Source of the DNA: Zygnema cylindricum
Lineage: Eukaryota; Streptophyta; Zygnematophyceae; Zygnematales; Zygnemataceae
DNA: 64,000 bases
Assembly (NCBI GenBank): GCA_037447655.1
Contig: JBBHKE010001966.1
Span: forward strand, 230,757-294,756
Reading direction: 5' to 3'
This document shows positions 11,060 to 21,366 of the stretch, piece after piece (within the stretch, counting starts at the first letter, position 1; each line of letters begins with the position of its first letter). The notes under the pieces were generated by a model that saw only the letters and a program-made list of their open reading frames with translations, was not told the origin of the DNA and made no database searches. A program made the position numbers and the translations under genes.

Positions 11060-11405
11060 ACAAACGACCGTACCATGGCAATATTCTACGTTGTCACCCG
11101 CCCGGTGGTGTAATTCTAAGTTGCTGCCCGCCCAGTGGCGTAATTCTACGTTGCCGCCGGCCGGCATAATTCTACGCTGCCGCCCGGTGGCGGATTATAA
11201 GTTGCCGCTTGGTGGCGTAGTTTTACGTTGCCGCCGGCTAGGGTGATTGTACGCTGCCGCTTAGTGTCGTAATTCTACGCCGCCGACAGTTGGCGTAATT
11301 ATACGTTGTCGCCCGTTGGCGTAATTCTACGCTGCCGCTCGGTGGCGTAATTCCACGATGTCGCTCGGTGGCGTATTCCATGCTGCCGCTTGGTGGCTAT
11401 GCTTA
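11060..11405 (+). repeat. 26-bp minisatellite, about 11 units
   Basis: Units close to GGCGTAATTCTACGCTGCCG plus CTCGGT repeat head to tail at 25-28 bp spacing, with substitutions in every copy. It is GC-richer than the surroundings. I see no coding role. Confidence 0.85.
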
Positions 11406-12130
11406 TACCATCGCTCTATGGTTGTTGTTCCAATAAAAGTTGCAGAGAGACTCTTTACATTTAATGCATGTCGTACAATTGCTTATTGAACACATAAACA
11501 TATATTTGTATAATACTTTGGTAAGGCTCAACAAAGCGTGATAAAACAACACACGATACATGCCCATATAACAAGCATAACAAAACACGACACGAATCAT
11601 GTCCGTTTAACGGGCATTGATTGACTTATGTGAACAAAAACATATTGTGTAAGAAAACACACCAACATGAGATCTGTAGCTTAAAACAAACATTTGATTT
11701 CTGACAGTTACACATAGATATAGGCGGATAATGGTTAGTTAAGTATAGTTAGTCAGTTGAAATTGCTAGAGCCACACACCATTGAAATTTATTACAAAAG
11801 TGACACTTAGTCATCAATAAACCAATTTAATCTCAACTACAATATTCCTGTTGTGAAGTAAACTAAATATAATATGAACTTCAAAATATGTTTGTTTGCA
11901 CATAATGACATCTTACATGGGACATTCTCTCGGTTTAAAATTGTCTATATTTGTGTTGTAAATCAAAACACCCTATGGTTGTTATTCCCATATATAATTT
12001 ACATTTCTATAATTCATCGAAAAAACCCACCTGTTGTTGTTCCCAAATATATAGAGTACAAAAACTCTATACAACCTTAAACACACATAACACGACCTTT
12101 GCCCGTGTAACGGGCATTGATTTACTAGTT
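11400..12130. repeat. Two copies of a short dispersed repeat
   Basis: The blocks CTATGGTTGTTGTTCC and ACGGGCATTGATT occur near 11417 and 11610, and again in the same order near 11974 and 12111. This suggests a roughly 170-200 bp repeat present twice. Otherwise the stretch is AT-rich with no gene seen. Confidence 0.5.
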
Positions 12131-12280
12131 GCTCTTAAAACATATATACCTTTCATCGCTCACAAAATTTAGTCCTTGGCGTTTCTATGCTTCCGTTACA
12201 TGTAATTGTTGACGACTCCGTGTACGGAATGCTCATGAATCCGATGTTCACCTGGGTAGAAGAATTTTGCTATTCCCATA

Positions 12281-12568
12281 ATGACATGTCATATGCTGAC
12301 GTGTCGCAGCCTGAGCGGTCCGGATAATGTGGTTGTCAGTTCGGGCGTGGTGGAGCGCATCGACAAAACGTTCGTCCAGATTCCGACGACCAAAGGAACC
12401 ACACTAATTGAAGGGGGGCTCAAAGGCGCGCCGCGGACCTACGGGGATCAATTCTTTTTCGCGGGCAGCCCGACGAAACTTCTCTACAAAAATTTCAATA
12501 ACGTGCATACGTTTTATTTTAGAGAAAAAACGATTGAGAGAGCAATATGTGGTCAAATCTTGCTTTGA
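12281..12568 (+). CDS. Candidate coding fragment, unknown protein
   Basis: An ATG frame of 95 codons. The middle 60 codons (about 12310-12490) are noticeably GC-richer than the AT-rich flanks and read like protein: NVVVSSGVVERIDKTFVQIP, then TTKGTTLIEGGLKGAPRTYG and FAGSPTKLLYKN. I do not recognise a family. A CGCAG at 12329 could be a splice acceptor, making this one exon of a larger gene, or it could be a captured gene fragment in a repeat. Confidence 0.3.
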   Translation: MTCHMLTCRSLSGPDNVVVSSGVVERIDKTFVQIPTTKGTTLIEGGLKGAPRTYGDQFFFAGSPTKLLYKNFNNVHTFYFREKTIERAICGQILL

Positions 12569-13610
12569 GCGCAAATACATCGCATTTATAATAGTTTTTG
12601 TTCATTTAAATTGTGGTATATATTTGTTTATTAGTTAGTTTGTCTACTTGTTTTAATCTCCAAAAACAGGAGGTAAATCTATAGTAATTCATGTTGTTGT
12701 ACATCAAAAATCGTACTCTAAGAAAAAAGAAGATTCATGGCATCATAACCAACACGTGGCAAAAAAGCATTGGCAAAAATTTATCGTCAAAATATCATAA
12801 AAGTCTTCTAAACCAATAGCTTTGTTTTGTTTCCATTAATCCGTTTCTTAATGTACAGAAAACTTAATCACACTAGATTACATAGAATAAGACAAAAATA
12901 CAATTTGAAAAAGGCAAATGTAGATTGAACAAGACAAAATGCATGTCAGACAAGACAATATAAAACAGAATTGCACCTGTGCAGGTTTCTCACAGTTACC
13001 CTTTTCTGTCCTTTTTTGTCTTCTTGTGCTCCGTACAGATCAACAAGACTCTTTTGGTCGGTGGTTGTTTCCGTTCCGATTTCAGTGGAGTTCCCTTTTT
13101 TTAACGGAAATATAAATTTAAATCCCAACTACGGAAATACCAAGTATCCGGAATCTCGAAGATACATTATTTTTTTAAGTGAAAAAGTAAAATTTGAAGT
13201 ATTTAAGAACATTTTGAAGGTTTTTGAGCAAATATTTGAAGTGATCCAGTTATCCAACTGGGATGAAGTAGTATGTATTTTTTTTTTTTTTGAAGTAGCC
13301 TATTAAAAGCTTGAAAGCAAGACAGATAACATACGGACCTTTTGTTTTTTTAGATAACAATTTGCGCATTAATATTTTTACCGTGTTGTTATTCTTCTAT
13401 GGAGCCACAATACAAACTGGAAAAAAAAAATGTATCCTTTTTTGCCTTTTTTTTTGTGGAGATTCACTACTTTTGAAATGATGGTCAATTTTTATCTATT
13501 GCGATTTTCCATGAAAATATATGTTCTATTTTTGTAAATGTTAATGAATCTGCCGAAGATTTTACTCTTTTAAAAAATCTTTTAAAAGATAAACCGCGGT
13601 TCATCTGGAG
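12569..13610. other. AT-rich intergenic DNA
   Basis: No gene, RNA or strong repeat is visible. Several A or T homopolymers are present. Confidence 0.4.
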
Positions 13611-13613
13611 TAT

Positions 13614-13836
13614 AACACGGCTAGTCGTTATTAGTGTTAAAGTTTTTTTTGCCACTAAAAAAAAAAAAAAATCTTCGTGCACACTCGTCGGATTATGAAC
13701 GGGATGGTTCCTATTGGAAGCCAAGATTGTCACCTTCCTATTGGCGGTCTCCGATTGGCGATCCGACAAGTGTGCACGGAGAAAAAAAAAATTAGTGACG
13801 AAAAAAATCTTTAACACTAATAACGATTAACGGTGG
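13614..13836. mobile_element. MITE family M, copy at 13.6 kb
   Basis: Terminal inverted repeats of about 65 bp: TCGTTATTAGTGTTAAAG at the left is mirrored by CTTTAACACTAATAACGA at the right, then T- or A-runs, then CGTGCACACTCGTCGGAT mirrored by ATCCGACAAGTGTGCACG. The element is about 220 bp and noncoding. The terminal sequence is shared with copies at 38.3 and 58.3 kb and half copies elsewhere. Confidence 0.85.
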
Positions 13837-14289
13837 TAGCCATCAGGCAAAATAAGCATATATCTACATCCTCCTATAGAAGGAGAAGCATCCGGATCCG
13901 GCTGCCCTTCCCACGGACAGCTAGACGGTTTGGGTGTTTGTTTGGTGTTGTTTGTATTTTCGGTTGGGAATGGAAGGGTGAATTTTGGCCGAATTTTGAG
14001 TTTTCCTTGTTTTTGGTTGGAATTATTTATTTTGCTTCGTTGCTTTCGTACGAGATAACTCTTGTAAAGAATACGTTGAAGACCCAAGAGCCTAGTGGCT
14101 ACCTTGTGGCTGAGTAAAATTATAGGATTCACTTCTTGCTAGGGGAGTATTCTTCCCTTTTTATTCTTTTGGTCATCTTCACATTTATTCTTTTGCATGT
14201 TGTATATACCTTTTGCCCATCTCATTCATTTTCGTTTGTATATATGTTTGGAGCATGACTTTGCTGGTTGGGATGCATGTTCGCTCTTT

Positions 14290-14886
14290 CTAGTCTCTCA
14301 TGCACGATATGGTCAAGATTGTATAACAAGGAAATGAAAGGGGAAAAGGTTTCAGGGAGGCCTCCCAAAAGGGTAGAATGAGGTCCTCGTCGGAAAGATG
14401 CACGCCTGTCATGGTGCATTTTCCGGCCGACAATTCGACTGTGCTAATCCAATCTTGCATGGATTCCGTCGGCTTTTTCATGGAGTTAAAAAACGCTCGT
14501 TTTTGAATTCGGCGAGCGGCCCATCCGGTTTGAATGTCAGCTGCCTGAAGACGACTCCAAGCTTCGGCGGAAGAGGAGGCGCCACGAATAAGGCGAGTGC
14601 GCTCGGTAGTAAGTGACATCACTAGGCGAGCGTGCGCATCTCATCCTGTTGTTTCCATGTAGCTATTGCCAACTCTTTTGTAGCTTTTTCTGCTGGTGTA
14701 TCAGTAGAGGAATGGATATGAGGTTTGGAAATTCCCTATAAAATGGTCCCAAATCTTCTCGTGTTTGAAAAACTGCATGGCTGAAAATGACCAATCATAG
14801 AAGTTTTGGCCATCAAACTTCTGGATACTATTAGAAATGGCATGGCTAGGCCCATAACCTATTGGAGGTGGATTGGCGGAGGCCAT
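14290..14886 (-). pseudogene. copia 2 gag, frameshifted
   Basis: It starts at an ATG at 14886 (MASANPPPIGYGPSHAIS) and has IQKFDGQNFYDWSFSAMQFF, the N-terminal gag motif of plant copia elements (F-G-NY--W---M---L). Gag resumes in another frame at 14622 with SSAEAWSRLQ and then FFNSMKKPTESMQDWISTVE, the usual helix pair. A frame break lies between about 14622 and 14700, so it is not functional. Confidence 0.75.
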
Positions 14887-14999
14887 GAAATTGTACACAA
14901 GAGAAAGATCAATGCATTGGAGAGAGAAATTGATTTGTATTTGGGATGATTTCATTGAGTGAGAAAATTCACTTATATACAAAATACACAGTGCTAAAT

Positions 15000-15440
15000 A
15001 CTGTGGAGTCTAAGCGCTCTTTGGTGCACTGTAACAAAAAGGATCCTAATCAAGATTCTACATGACTATATTCTAGTGTATGTAGACTAGATTTTAACGT
15101 AAGCTAGATTGTAACAGATTAACTTTAGGGCGGCAATGTACAAAAGTAATTAAGACCTAAAGTAATGACGCAGACTCAAACGACAAGGAGTACGAAGCAA
15201 CAAGTAAAGTACAAAAGATAATTAATACAAACAATGAACATACGTAGGACAAAAAGAGACCGTCGCCCAAAGGACTTGTACGTAGGGCGGCCAGACCGGA
15301 CCGACACATGAAATGAACCGGTACAAAATAAGACAAAGACTTGACCGACGCATTTAATGATTCGTACAGTCAAGACCAATACCGGACCGACATATGTAAT
15401 GACGCGTACAGACTGAACCGATGCGAAATGTCTTTTAACA
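15000..15440 (-). repeat. copia 2 5' LTR
   Basis: The 5' boundary on the minus strand is at 15440 (TG...). The 3' boundary is not clear; I do not find a good initiator-tRNA primer site between 14980 and 15130, so the LTR end is placed only approximately. Confidence 0.6.
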
Positions 15441-15716
15441 ATACTTTGAACAAGCGAACACAGGCGTGCACGTCATACAGGCCATGTGATATCTGCCACT
15501 CCAAGTGAGCCTGAAAATATCCTCGCACGCTCCGTCCGACATCCACTGACATTCAAAGTTTGCCCCGACCTTCAAAGCTTGTCGTGTCTTTTTGCCATTC
15601 CGTTTCAAAATTTTGATTTCCATTTTCAAAATCAAATTTTGGCCGCAAACTTTACGTACGAATCATTAACTACCTCCGGTCGTACAGATATTTCGTTATG
15701 ACTTTCCGATTGTAGA
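15441..15716 (+). repeat. Dispersed repeat A, copy 2
   Basis: Matches 10184-10470 from ATACTTTGAACAAGCG through TATGACTTTCCGATTGTAGA. It abuts the copia 2 LTR on one side and half of a MITE M on the other, giving a nested mosaic. Confidence 0.85.
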
Positions 15717-15860
15717 TTGGCGATCCGACAAGTGTGCACGGAGAAAATATTTTTTTAGTGACGAAAAAAAACTTTAACAGTAATAACGATTAGCGGTGGT
15801 AGCCATCAGGCAAAGTAAGCATATATCTACACCCTCCTATAGAAGGAAATGTCGTCGTCC
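15717..15860 (+). mobile_element. Right half of a MITE family M element
   Basis: GGCGATCCGACAAGTGTGCA through AACAGTAATAACGATTAGCG and the following 60 bp match 13755-13880 closely, including DNA beyond the MITE end (GGTGGTAGCCATCAGGCAAA). The shared outer flank shows that this is a copied segment and not an independent insertion. Confidence 0.75.
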
Positions 15861-16640
15861 GGTTGTCCCCTATAAATTAGAGTGGATAAGTTCAAGAAAG
15901 GTTCGCTCTATGCTTGGGCTTAGATGGAAAAGGAAGCTTGTGAATTTGATCTAAAGCACAACGTCACAGGTATTGTTGGCTATTTTGTCCTTTACCTTTA
16001 TCCCTTTAATCATATTTGTATGTTTCATGGTGTCCATGTCGGCCTTCTACGCCACAGATCCCAATTGAAGCTCTGATGTCCATAATTTAACCTCCTGTAC
16101 TCCTAATTAATTTATACTCTTACATAATTTAGGCCTTCTGTCGCTCAAGATATTGCTCTGTACTAATTTCCATATATCGTGGAAAAGTGCCGATGCTTTC
16201 TTTTTTGTCTTCTCTCAAAAATTCCAAAGACATTCCAGAAAGCATATAAGAGGCCTATCCCTCTCAAGACACTCATGTCCCCAAAGCCTACTTGTTAGGA
16301 TCGCACATTTTACAAATATTCCCTTGTTGTCACGGTAAAAAATATTTTAATGTTTTCCTTTTGGGCTACATAGATTTTTCGAGTCATTGATCGCCACCGA
16401 TTGAAACTGAGTGTTCAAGCCCTATATTGTCTGAATTTCTTTGATGACTTTTGATTTGATGGTGTATTAATTATCATTAAAACTTATGTTTTGCTTAGTT
16501 TCCATCATTGATTTGTTGCATTTTCATGTTTAGACGATAGTCCTATAAGAAGAATAGAGCCCCTTGAGCATCTATGAAGTTCCCTTTTTAATTAACACTC
16601 TTTGTAAAAAATATCGTATAAGCAGAAATTTAAAGATTAT
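15861..16640. other. Intergenic; possible decayed coding fragment
   Basis: The minus strand at about 16140-16310 reads RLWGHECLERDRPLICFLEC, then a stop, then KKASALFHDIWKLVQSNILS. It looks protein-like but I cannot assign it. Nothing else is supported here. Confidence 0.2.
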
Positions 16641-16645
16641 ATACT

Positions 16646-16940
16646 TAGACGATTGAGTGAGACGTTTGTAAGAGATAAATCGGAAGATAAAATAGGAGAG
16701 AAGATGGAGCAGAAAATGGAAGAGAAAGCGGAGGAAACAATTGAGGAAGAAATTGAAAAGAATACTACTTCTAATTCTCCAGCTCAAGTCCCAAGTAGGA
16801 CTGCCAACCACTTAAAAACATCGCATCAATCTAGACCCCCATTGGCCCCAATGGCTGGAAGTACATCTGGACAAAACAAATATTTCGGGAACTCCTCTAC
16901 TGCAATACCTCCAAAATCTTCCCAATCTGTTAAAAAGTAG
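16646..16940 (+). CDS. Candidate terminal exon, Glu/Lys-rich then Ser/Pro-rich
   Basis: An open frame follows a CTTAG that could serve as a 3' splice site and ends with TAG at 16940. The first 35 residues are a charged helix (EDKIGEKMEQKMEEKAEETI), followed by a polar Ser/Pro/Asn tail ending PPKSSQSVKK. There is no ATG at its beginning, so if real it is a last exon. No family is recognised, and no upstream exon has been found. Confidence 0.25.
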
Positions 16941-17594
16941 TTCCTCTTCTCGAAGAAATTCTTTCTTTGTTAAATCAACATGACATACAAAGAATTTGTT
17001 CAAGTTTGTTATAGACTATGTTTTTTCAGGTTTGCAAGTGTGGATTTCCTTATCAACTTACCTCATGTATATGAAAATGTTAGCAATTCAAACAAATTCC
17101 CAACGTGTTCTTAGCCACTTCTGTGTATAAATATATATTTTTGAAGGACTGATATCGTTTTCAATACATGAATAAATAATAAACCGATATTGAGACCTGT
17201 AGATCTGTGCCGCGTATCGAGGTTAAAACAAATACCCCCTACTTAATGTGAAGAAAGTGTCGTCAATGTAGACGACTATTGCAACTGTTGTTTTTTGTAT
17301 AAATGTTGCTACTTTTTGTTTTTTAGCCAGCTCCATCGACGGTTTTATGCTCACCATTTGTTTTCTTTCCATGATCTTTAAACCTTAGTATAGTAGAGTC
17401 AGTTTTTTTTTTTTTTTTTTTTTTTCATATGTACAGTTCTGTGTTCATTTGATTTAAGGGAAGAACCCTAAAAAACAAAAAATGGGACCATGACATTCGA
17501 AAAGAGGATTTCCATAATACGAATTATCTTCCCCAAGTTGCCAAAAAACACACATTATGACCGGTAAAAACTTCCACCAAAACAAGATCTATTT

Positions 17595-17715
17595 TAATTT
17601 TTTATTGAACTTTAAGAGCTCCTTTTTGTAAAACTTCCAAAGCTCTTTTTCATTAAACTTAAAGAGCATATTGTAAAACTTTTGGAGCTATTTTTTGTAA
17701 AATTTTCAGAGCACA
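17595..17715 (+). repeat. Imperfect 35-bp repeat, about 4 copies
   Basis: Variants of AGAGCTCCTTTTTGTAAAAC followed by TTCCA recur (AAAGCTC, AGAGCAT, GGAGCTA), each followed by a T-rich segment and TAAAACTT. Confidence 0.5.
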
Positions 17716-18869
17716 CGGATCAATCAAAGAATAGGGACCTCGCATTCACTATACTAGTAATGTTATCTTTTCCTCGGGCAAAAACAGAAAAAAACCATCA
17801 CTATAACCAAAAATTCTTCATTCCAATTTCTTGTAATCATCACCATCACCGTCATCAACATCATCATTGGTACTGATTATGGTACGACATTTTCTCGTCT
17901 TTTCTCACGACTTCATCCTTAAGTCAATCACATTAATTTTGACTCGCACCCGAAATTTGATGCACATATAAAAAAATATATATACACAATAAGAGTCAAA
18001 AATGTTGCCAGTTAAGAATTTAAATCAACTCTAAACTTTATCGTTAAGTACCTTTTTCAGGAGGATACAGTTGAAGAGTTTCACAAAATCCTTAAAAAGG
18101 GAGAAAAACTCCCAAAGCCTCGAAAAGTCACCATGTCTGTGACTACGTCCTGTGATTGTTCCTTCCAGAGTAGAACAAATATAAATTTTAAAATATAAAT
18201 GTAAAAAAAACAAAAATTAAAGTAGAAAAAAGAAATGAATATGTAGTTTACAAATAAACCAAACCTCTTGAAACTCGAGCATTTCGAATGTAACTTACAA
18301 CTACAAAATTAATAAAAGAAATCCAATAACTCAACCCCAATATTGACGAGCCTGAAGAGACGGGCACAGCTTCTAGGGCAAAAACGCATATATTACAAAA
18401 TAGAAAACCAACTAACATATATACATGTCACTAATTACTTAGTTAGATAGTACTGAAGTCAACTATGCGAATGCAATTCTTATTTTTTTGGATTATTACC
18501 AAAAATCATTAGAAAGTATTGTATTCAACTATACGAATGTTAATTATTGTTTCGTATTATTACCATAAACCATGTTGGCTTGTCCCATACTTACAACCTC
18601 TTACCACCTCTTACAAAACTTGACAAATCCGTACACAAGAAAAGGTACGGACACATTTGGAACCAAAACCCTAAACCAACAGAGTTTTCCCTAACCGGCC
18701 TTTTAAAATAATTAGAAAGATGGAGTCACAAAAAAAAGTGTAAAACCTTGCCCTGAAACTAAAAACTAAAAGTACCACGTTTTGCAGTTTTCTGCAAACG
18801 TCAGAACTGCATTATAAAACTACTAAGTTTAAGAGGTGAAAGTCTTGAAATAAAATTATACGATAAAAA

Positions 18870-19165
18870 CTCATGGTAACGACAATTTATTTTTGGAGGT
18901 TTTAAAGTGGCAGAAGTTAAAAAAAAAGCATGAGACCAAGACCCATGGCGGAAAAAGCAATTTATTTTTGGAGATTTTAAAGAGGAGGAAGTTTTAAAAT
19001 AAAGTATAAGATGACAACCATGGACAACAATTTCTTTCTGGAGGTAGAGGAGAAAGTTTAAAAAAAAGACAAATTTTATTTGGACGTTTCAGGACGTTTA
19101 AAATGAAATATGAAATCCAGACCCACGGTAGAGAATAAATTCTTTTGGAGTTTTTCTACACGTGT
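18870..19165 (+). repeat. Imperfect tandem repeat of about 73 bp, 3-4 copies
   Basis: Each copy starts near CATGG, then CAATTTATTTTTGGAG, then GTTTTAAA or AAGTTTAAA, and ends near GACC. The copies have diverged and differ in length. Confidence 0.6.
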
Positions 19166-19517
19166 TTGGAAAAAATTAACTCACCTGACTGAAGGTAGCC
19201 GGTGGTCTAAATTTTTACATTTTAATCAGAAAGAAAATCCTGGAGAATGAATCAGCCAGAGATGGTCCTGCAACAGAATACAGAAACTGAGTCACAATTT
19301 TACATAGAAATAGAAACACAAACATAAAACAGAAACTGTACATACAAAAAGGAAATAGAACATAGAAATTAGATCACAATTTCACAGACATGTAACAAAG
19401 ATATTGTGATAATCACTGAAACAGCTACCTTAAAAAAGATTCCGAGGTTTAAGCTACAAAACCAATAGTTGACCTAATTCAAGCAGTGCTTCAATGAAAA
19501 ACAAATATTAGCCAAAA

Positions 19518-19600
19518 AAAAAAAGTCAGACAAGACAAAACAAGACAAGGGACTGGAAAAAAAGTCAGACAAGACAAAACAAGATAAAGGAACTGGAAAT
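19518..19600 (+). repeat. 41-bp direct repeat
   Basis: AAAGTCAGACAAGACAAAAC followed by AAGA-AAGG-ACTGGAAA is present twice in tandem. Confidence 0.8.
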
Positions 19601-20204
19601 AAGCAAATCGAACAGATTACAGAAACGTGTTAGATGTGATAACCTAACAATTACAGAAACGTATTAGAAAGACAAAAAAAAAAAAACCAACAATTTGAAA
19701 ACCTTGGGCAACAGCAAGTTTTGCCCTTGCGGCTCAAGGTAAGAAAAGATAAAAAAAAGGTAAGAAAAAGTAAGAAATGAAAACTTCGAGTTTATAAGCT
19801 TGTCAGTATACCTGATTAGGTTGGTCAGCTTCTTGTTCTCTTGCCCATCTCAGTCAGTGAAGTTGAACTCAAAGTTCAAAAAATCACAAAAGTAGAGCTT
19901 GTCATAACAAGTTAGAGATACTGTTAGGTGTCACAGAAATTAAGACGCAGAAAGCCTGCAATATCTTCAAGTTCAATACTTGAAACATGCCAAAAGCAGG
20001 TTAAAACGGCCTAGAAAGGGGCCCATAATATGCCAAAAACAGACCGAAAAAACAACACATCTAAAGTGTTCACAGCAACAAGGTCACAGAATCACATTGA
20101 CAAAACCAATGTGTTTTCTGGAATTAAGTCAACGTTTGCAAAACTATAATTCACCACATTCTGTCACATTACTAACTGTTAAACACGAAGAATATGAACA
20201 ATCA

Positions 20205-20392
20205 TCGTGTTCTCCCTCTCCCTCTCCTCTTCCCCGCCACCTCTCCCTCTCCTCTCGCTCTACTCCCACTCCCTCCTGCTCTCCCTCTCCTCCCGCTCCA
20301 CCTGCCCATCCCCCTCCCCCCTCTCTCTCTCCCTCTCACTTTCTCTCTCTCCCTCGCTCCCTCTCCCCCTCCCTCTCCCTCTGGAAACATGA
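20205..20392 (+). repeat. (CTCTCC)n-type pyrimidine tract
   Basis: About 190 bp of nearly pure C/T with hexamer-like CTCTCC/CTCCCT units. Open frames across it in several phases are artefacts of composition. Confidence 0.9.
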
Positions 20393-21366
20393 CAGCTTGA
20401 CCCCATTTCTCTAGGTTTTCCTCAACCTATTTCCATTTACTCAGGCCACAAACACCAAATGTAAAAAAAGAATAACTAATGATTGTTATTGTCAGTCGAC
20501 ACACAGAAAAGGGGTTCCCAAAGACCTGCTCAAAGACAAAGCTCAGAGTTAATTTGCTCCAAACAATTGTGTGCGTTAAAATGATGTCAATGTACAGCTT
20601 CGAATGAAACTAAAGCTCACAATCGGTATCACGAGTCTGTTAACATCCAATGAATCCCGTTGAAAAAGAGTACTAATCTTCTATCTTTTGTGGTCAGATA
20701 TCTACCAGCCCTACCAAATTCATAGTCCAAATCTCTTCTAAAGCCCGATCTCCTGTAAAAGCTGTATGAATGAACTTATTCGAGCGTGACAACGAAATGC
20801 ACTAGTTCATACAAAGTATTCAACTGTCCAAAACGAGTTAGTTTCGGCACGCTACTCTCTTTTCTCCTCTCATAGACTTCTACCTCAGGTAAATCAGGTG
20901 TCTACTGTAAATCAGGTGCCTAAAAAAGGTCCTCCGACCACAGCCTTTAGTCTTAAAAAAGTCTGAGCTGTCCAAATCTCTTTTGGTATCTAGTACACTT
21001 GCCTCTCTCTTGTTAGCTGTCAAAGGAATGGCTCATCCTATGTCAAGTCAAAATGTTACCTACTCACATCCAGTGTCCTTTCACTCTGGTAGTGTTCTCT
21101 AGTAAATTTCTCTGTAGTTTTCTCTGATATTTTTCTCTGGAAATTTTCAAGACGTTCACAAATGATAACAGTTTTTGCAATGCCTCTCTTTTACAAAGGA
21201 ATTACATGCCTGATTCTTCGAAATTAATGGTTGATCTTTGCCATCGCACTTATAGAGCCTCCATTTCCAAAAAGTTGCCCCTCCCAATGCTTTGTTTCTC
21301 CTAACAAGCTTCAAAACGTTTACTTCTTTTCTGTAAGCAAAACAAAAAGCCGCCTTTTTTATATAT
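20393..21366. other. 3' flank of the KH gene, no separate feature
   Basis: Noncoding in appearance; it probably holds the 3' UTR of the minus-strand KH gene near its upper end. Confidence 0.4.

Larger units (their letters stand above)
14222..15440 (-). mobile_element. Copia element 2 fragment: gag plus 5' LTR
   Basis: The minus strand reads LTR (starting at 15440 with TGTTAAAAGACATTTCG), leader, gag N-terminus (from 14886) and more gag (14290-14622), then leaves copia homology near 14220. The LTR start matches the LTR at position 1-45, so elements 1 and 2 belong to one family; element 1 supplies the pol half and element 2 the gag half. It inserted into dispersed repeat A: the base after the LTR (15441) begins ATACTTTGAACAAGCG, homologous to 10184. 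Confidence 0.85.
16941..20190. other. AT-rich intergenic DNA with weak tandem repeats
   Basis: No gene is supported. It contains a T run (17403-17425), a 35-bp imperfect repeat (17595-17715), a 73-bp imperfect repeat (18870-19165) and a 41-bp direct repeat (19518-19600). Confidence 0.4.

Noticed and set aside
11060-11405. Possible CRISPR array
   Set aside because: No spacers between the 26-bp units.
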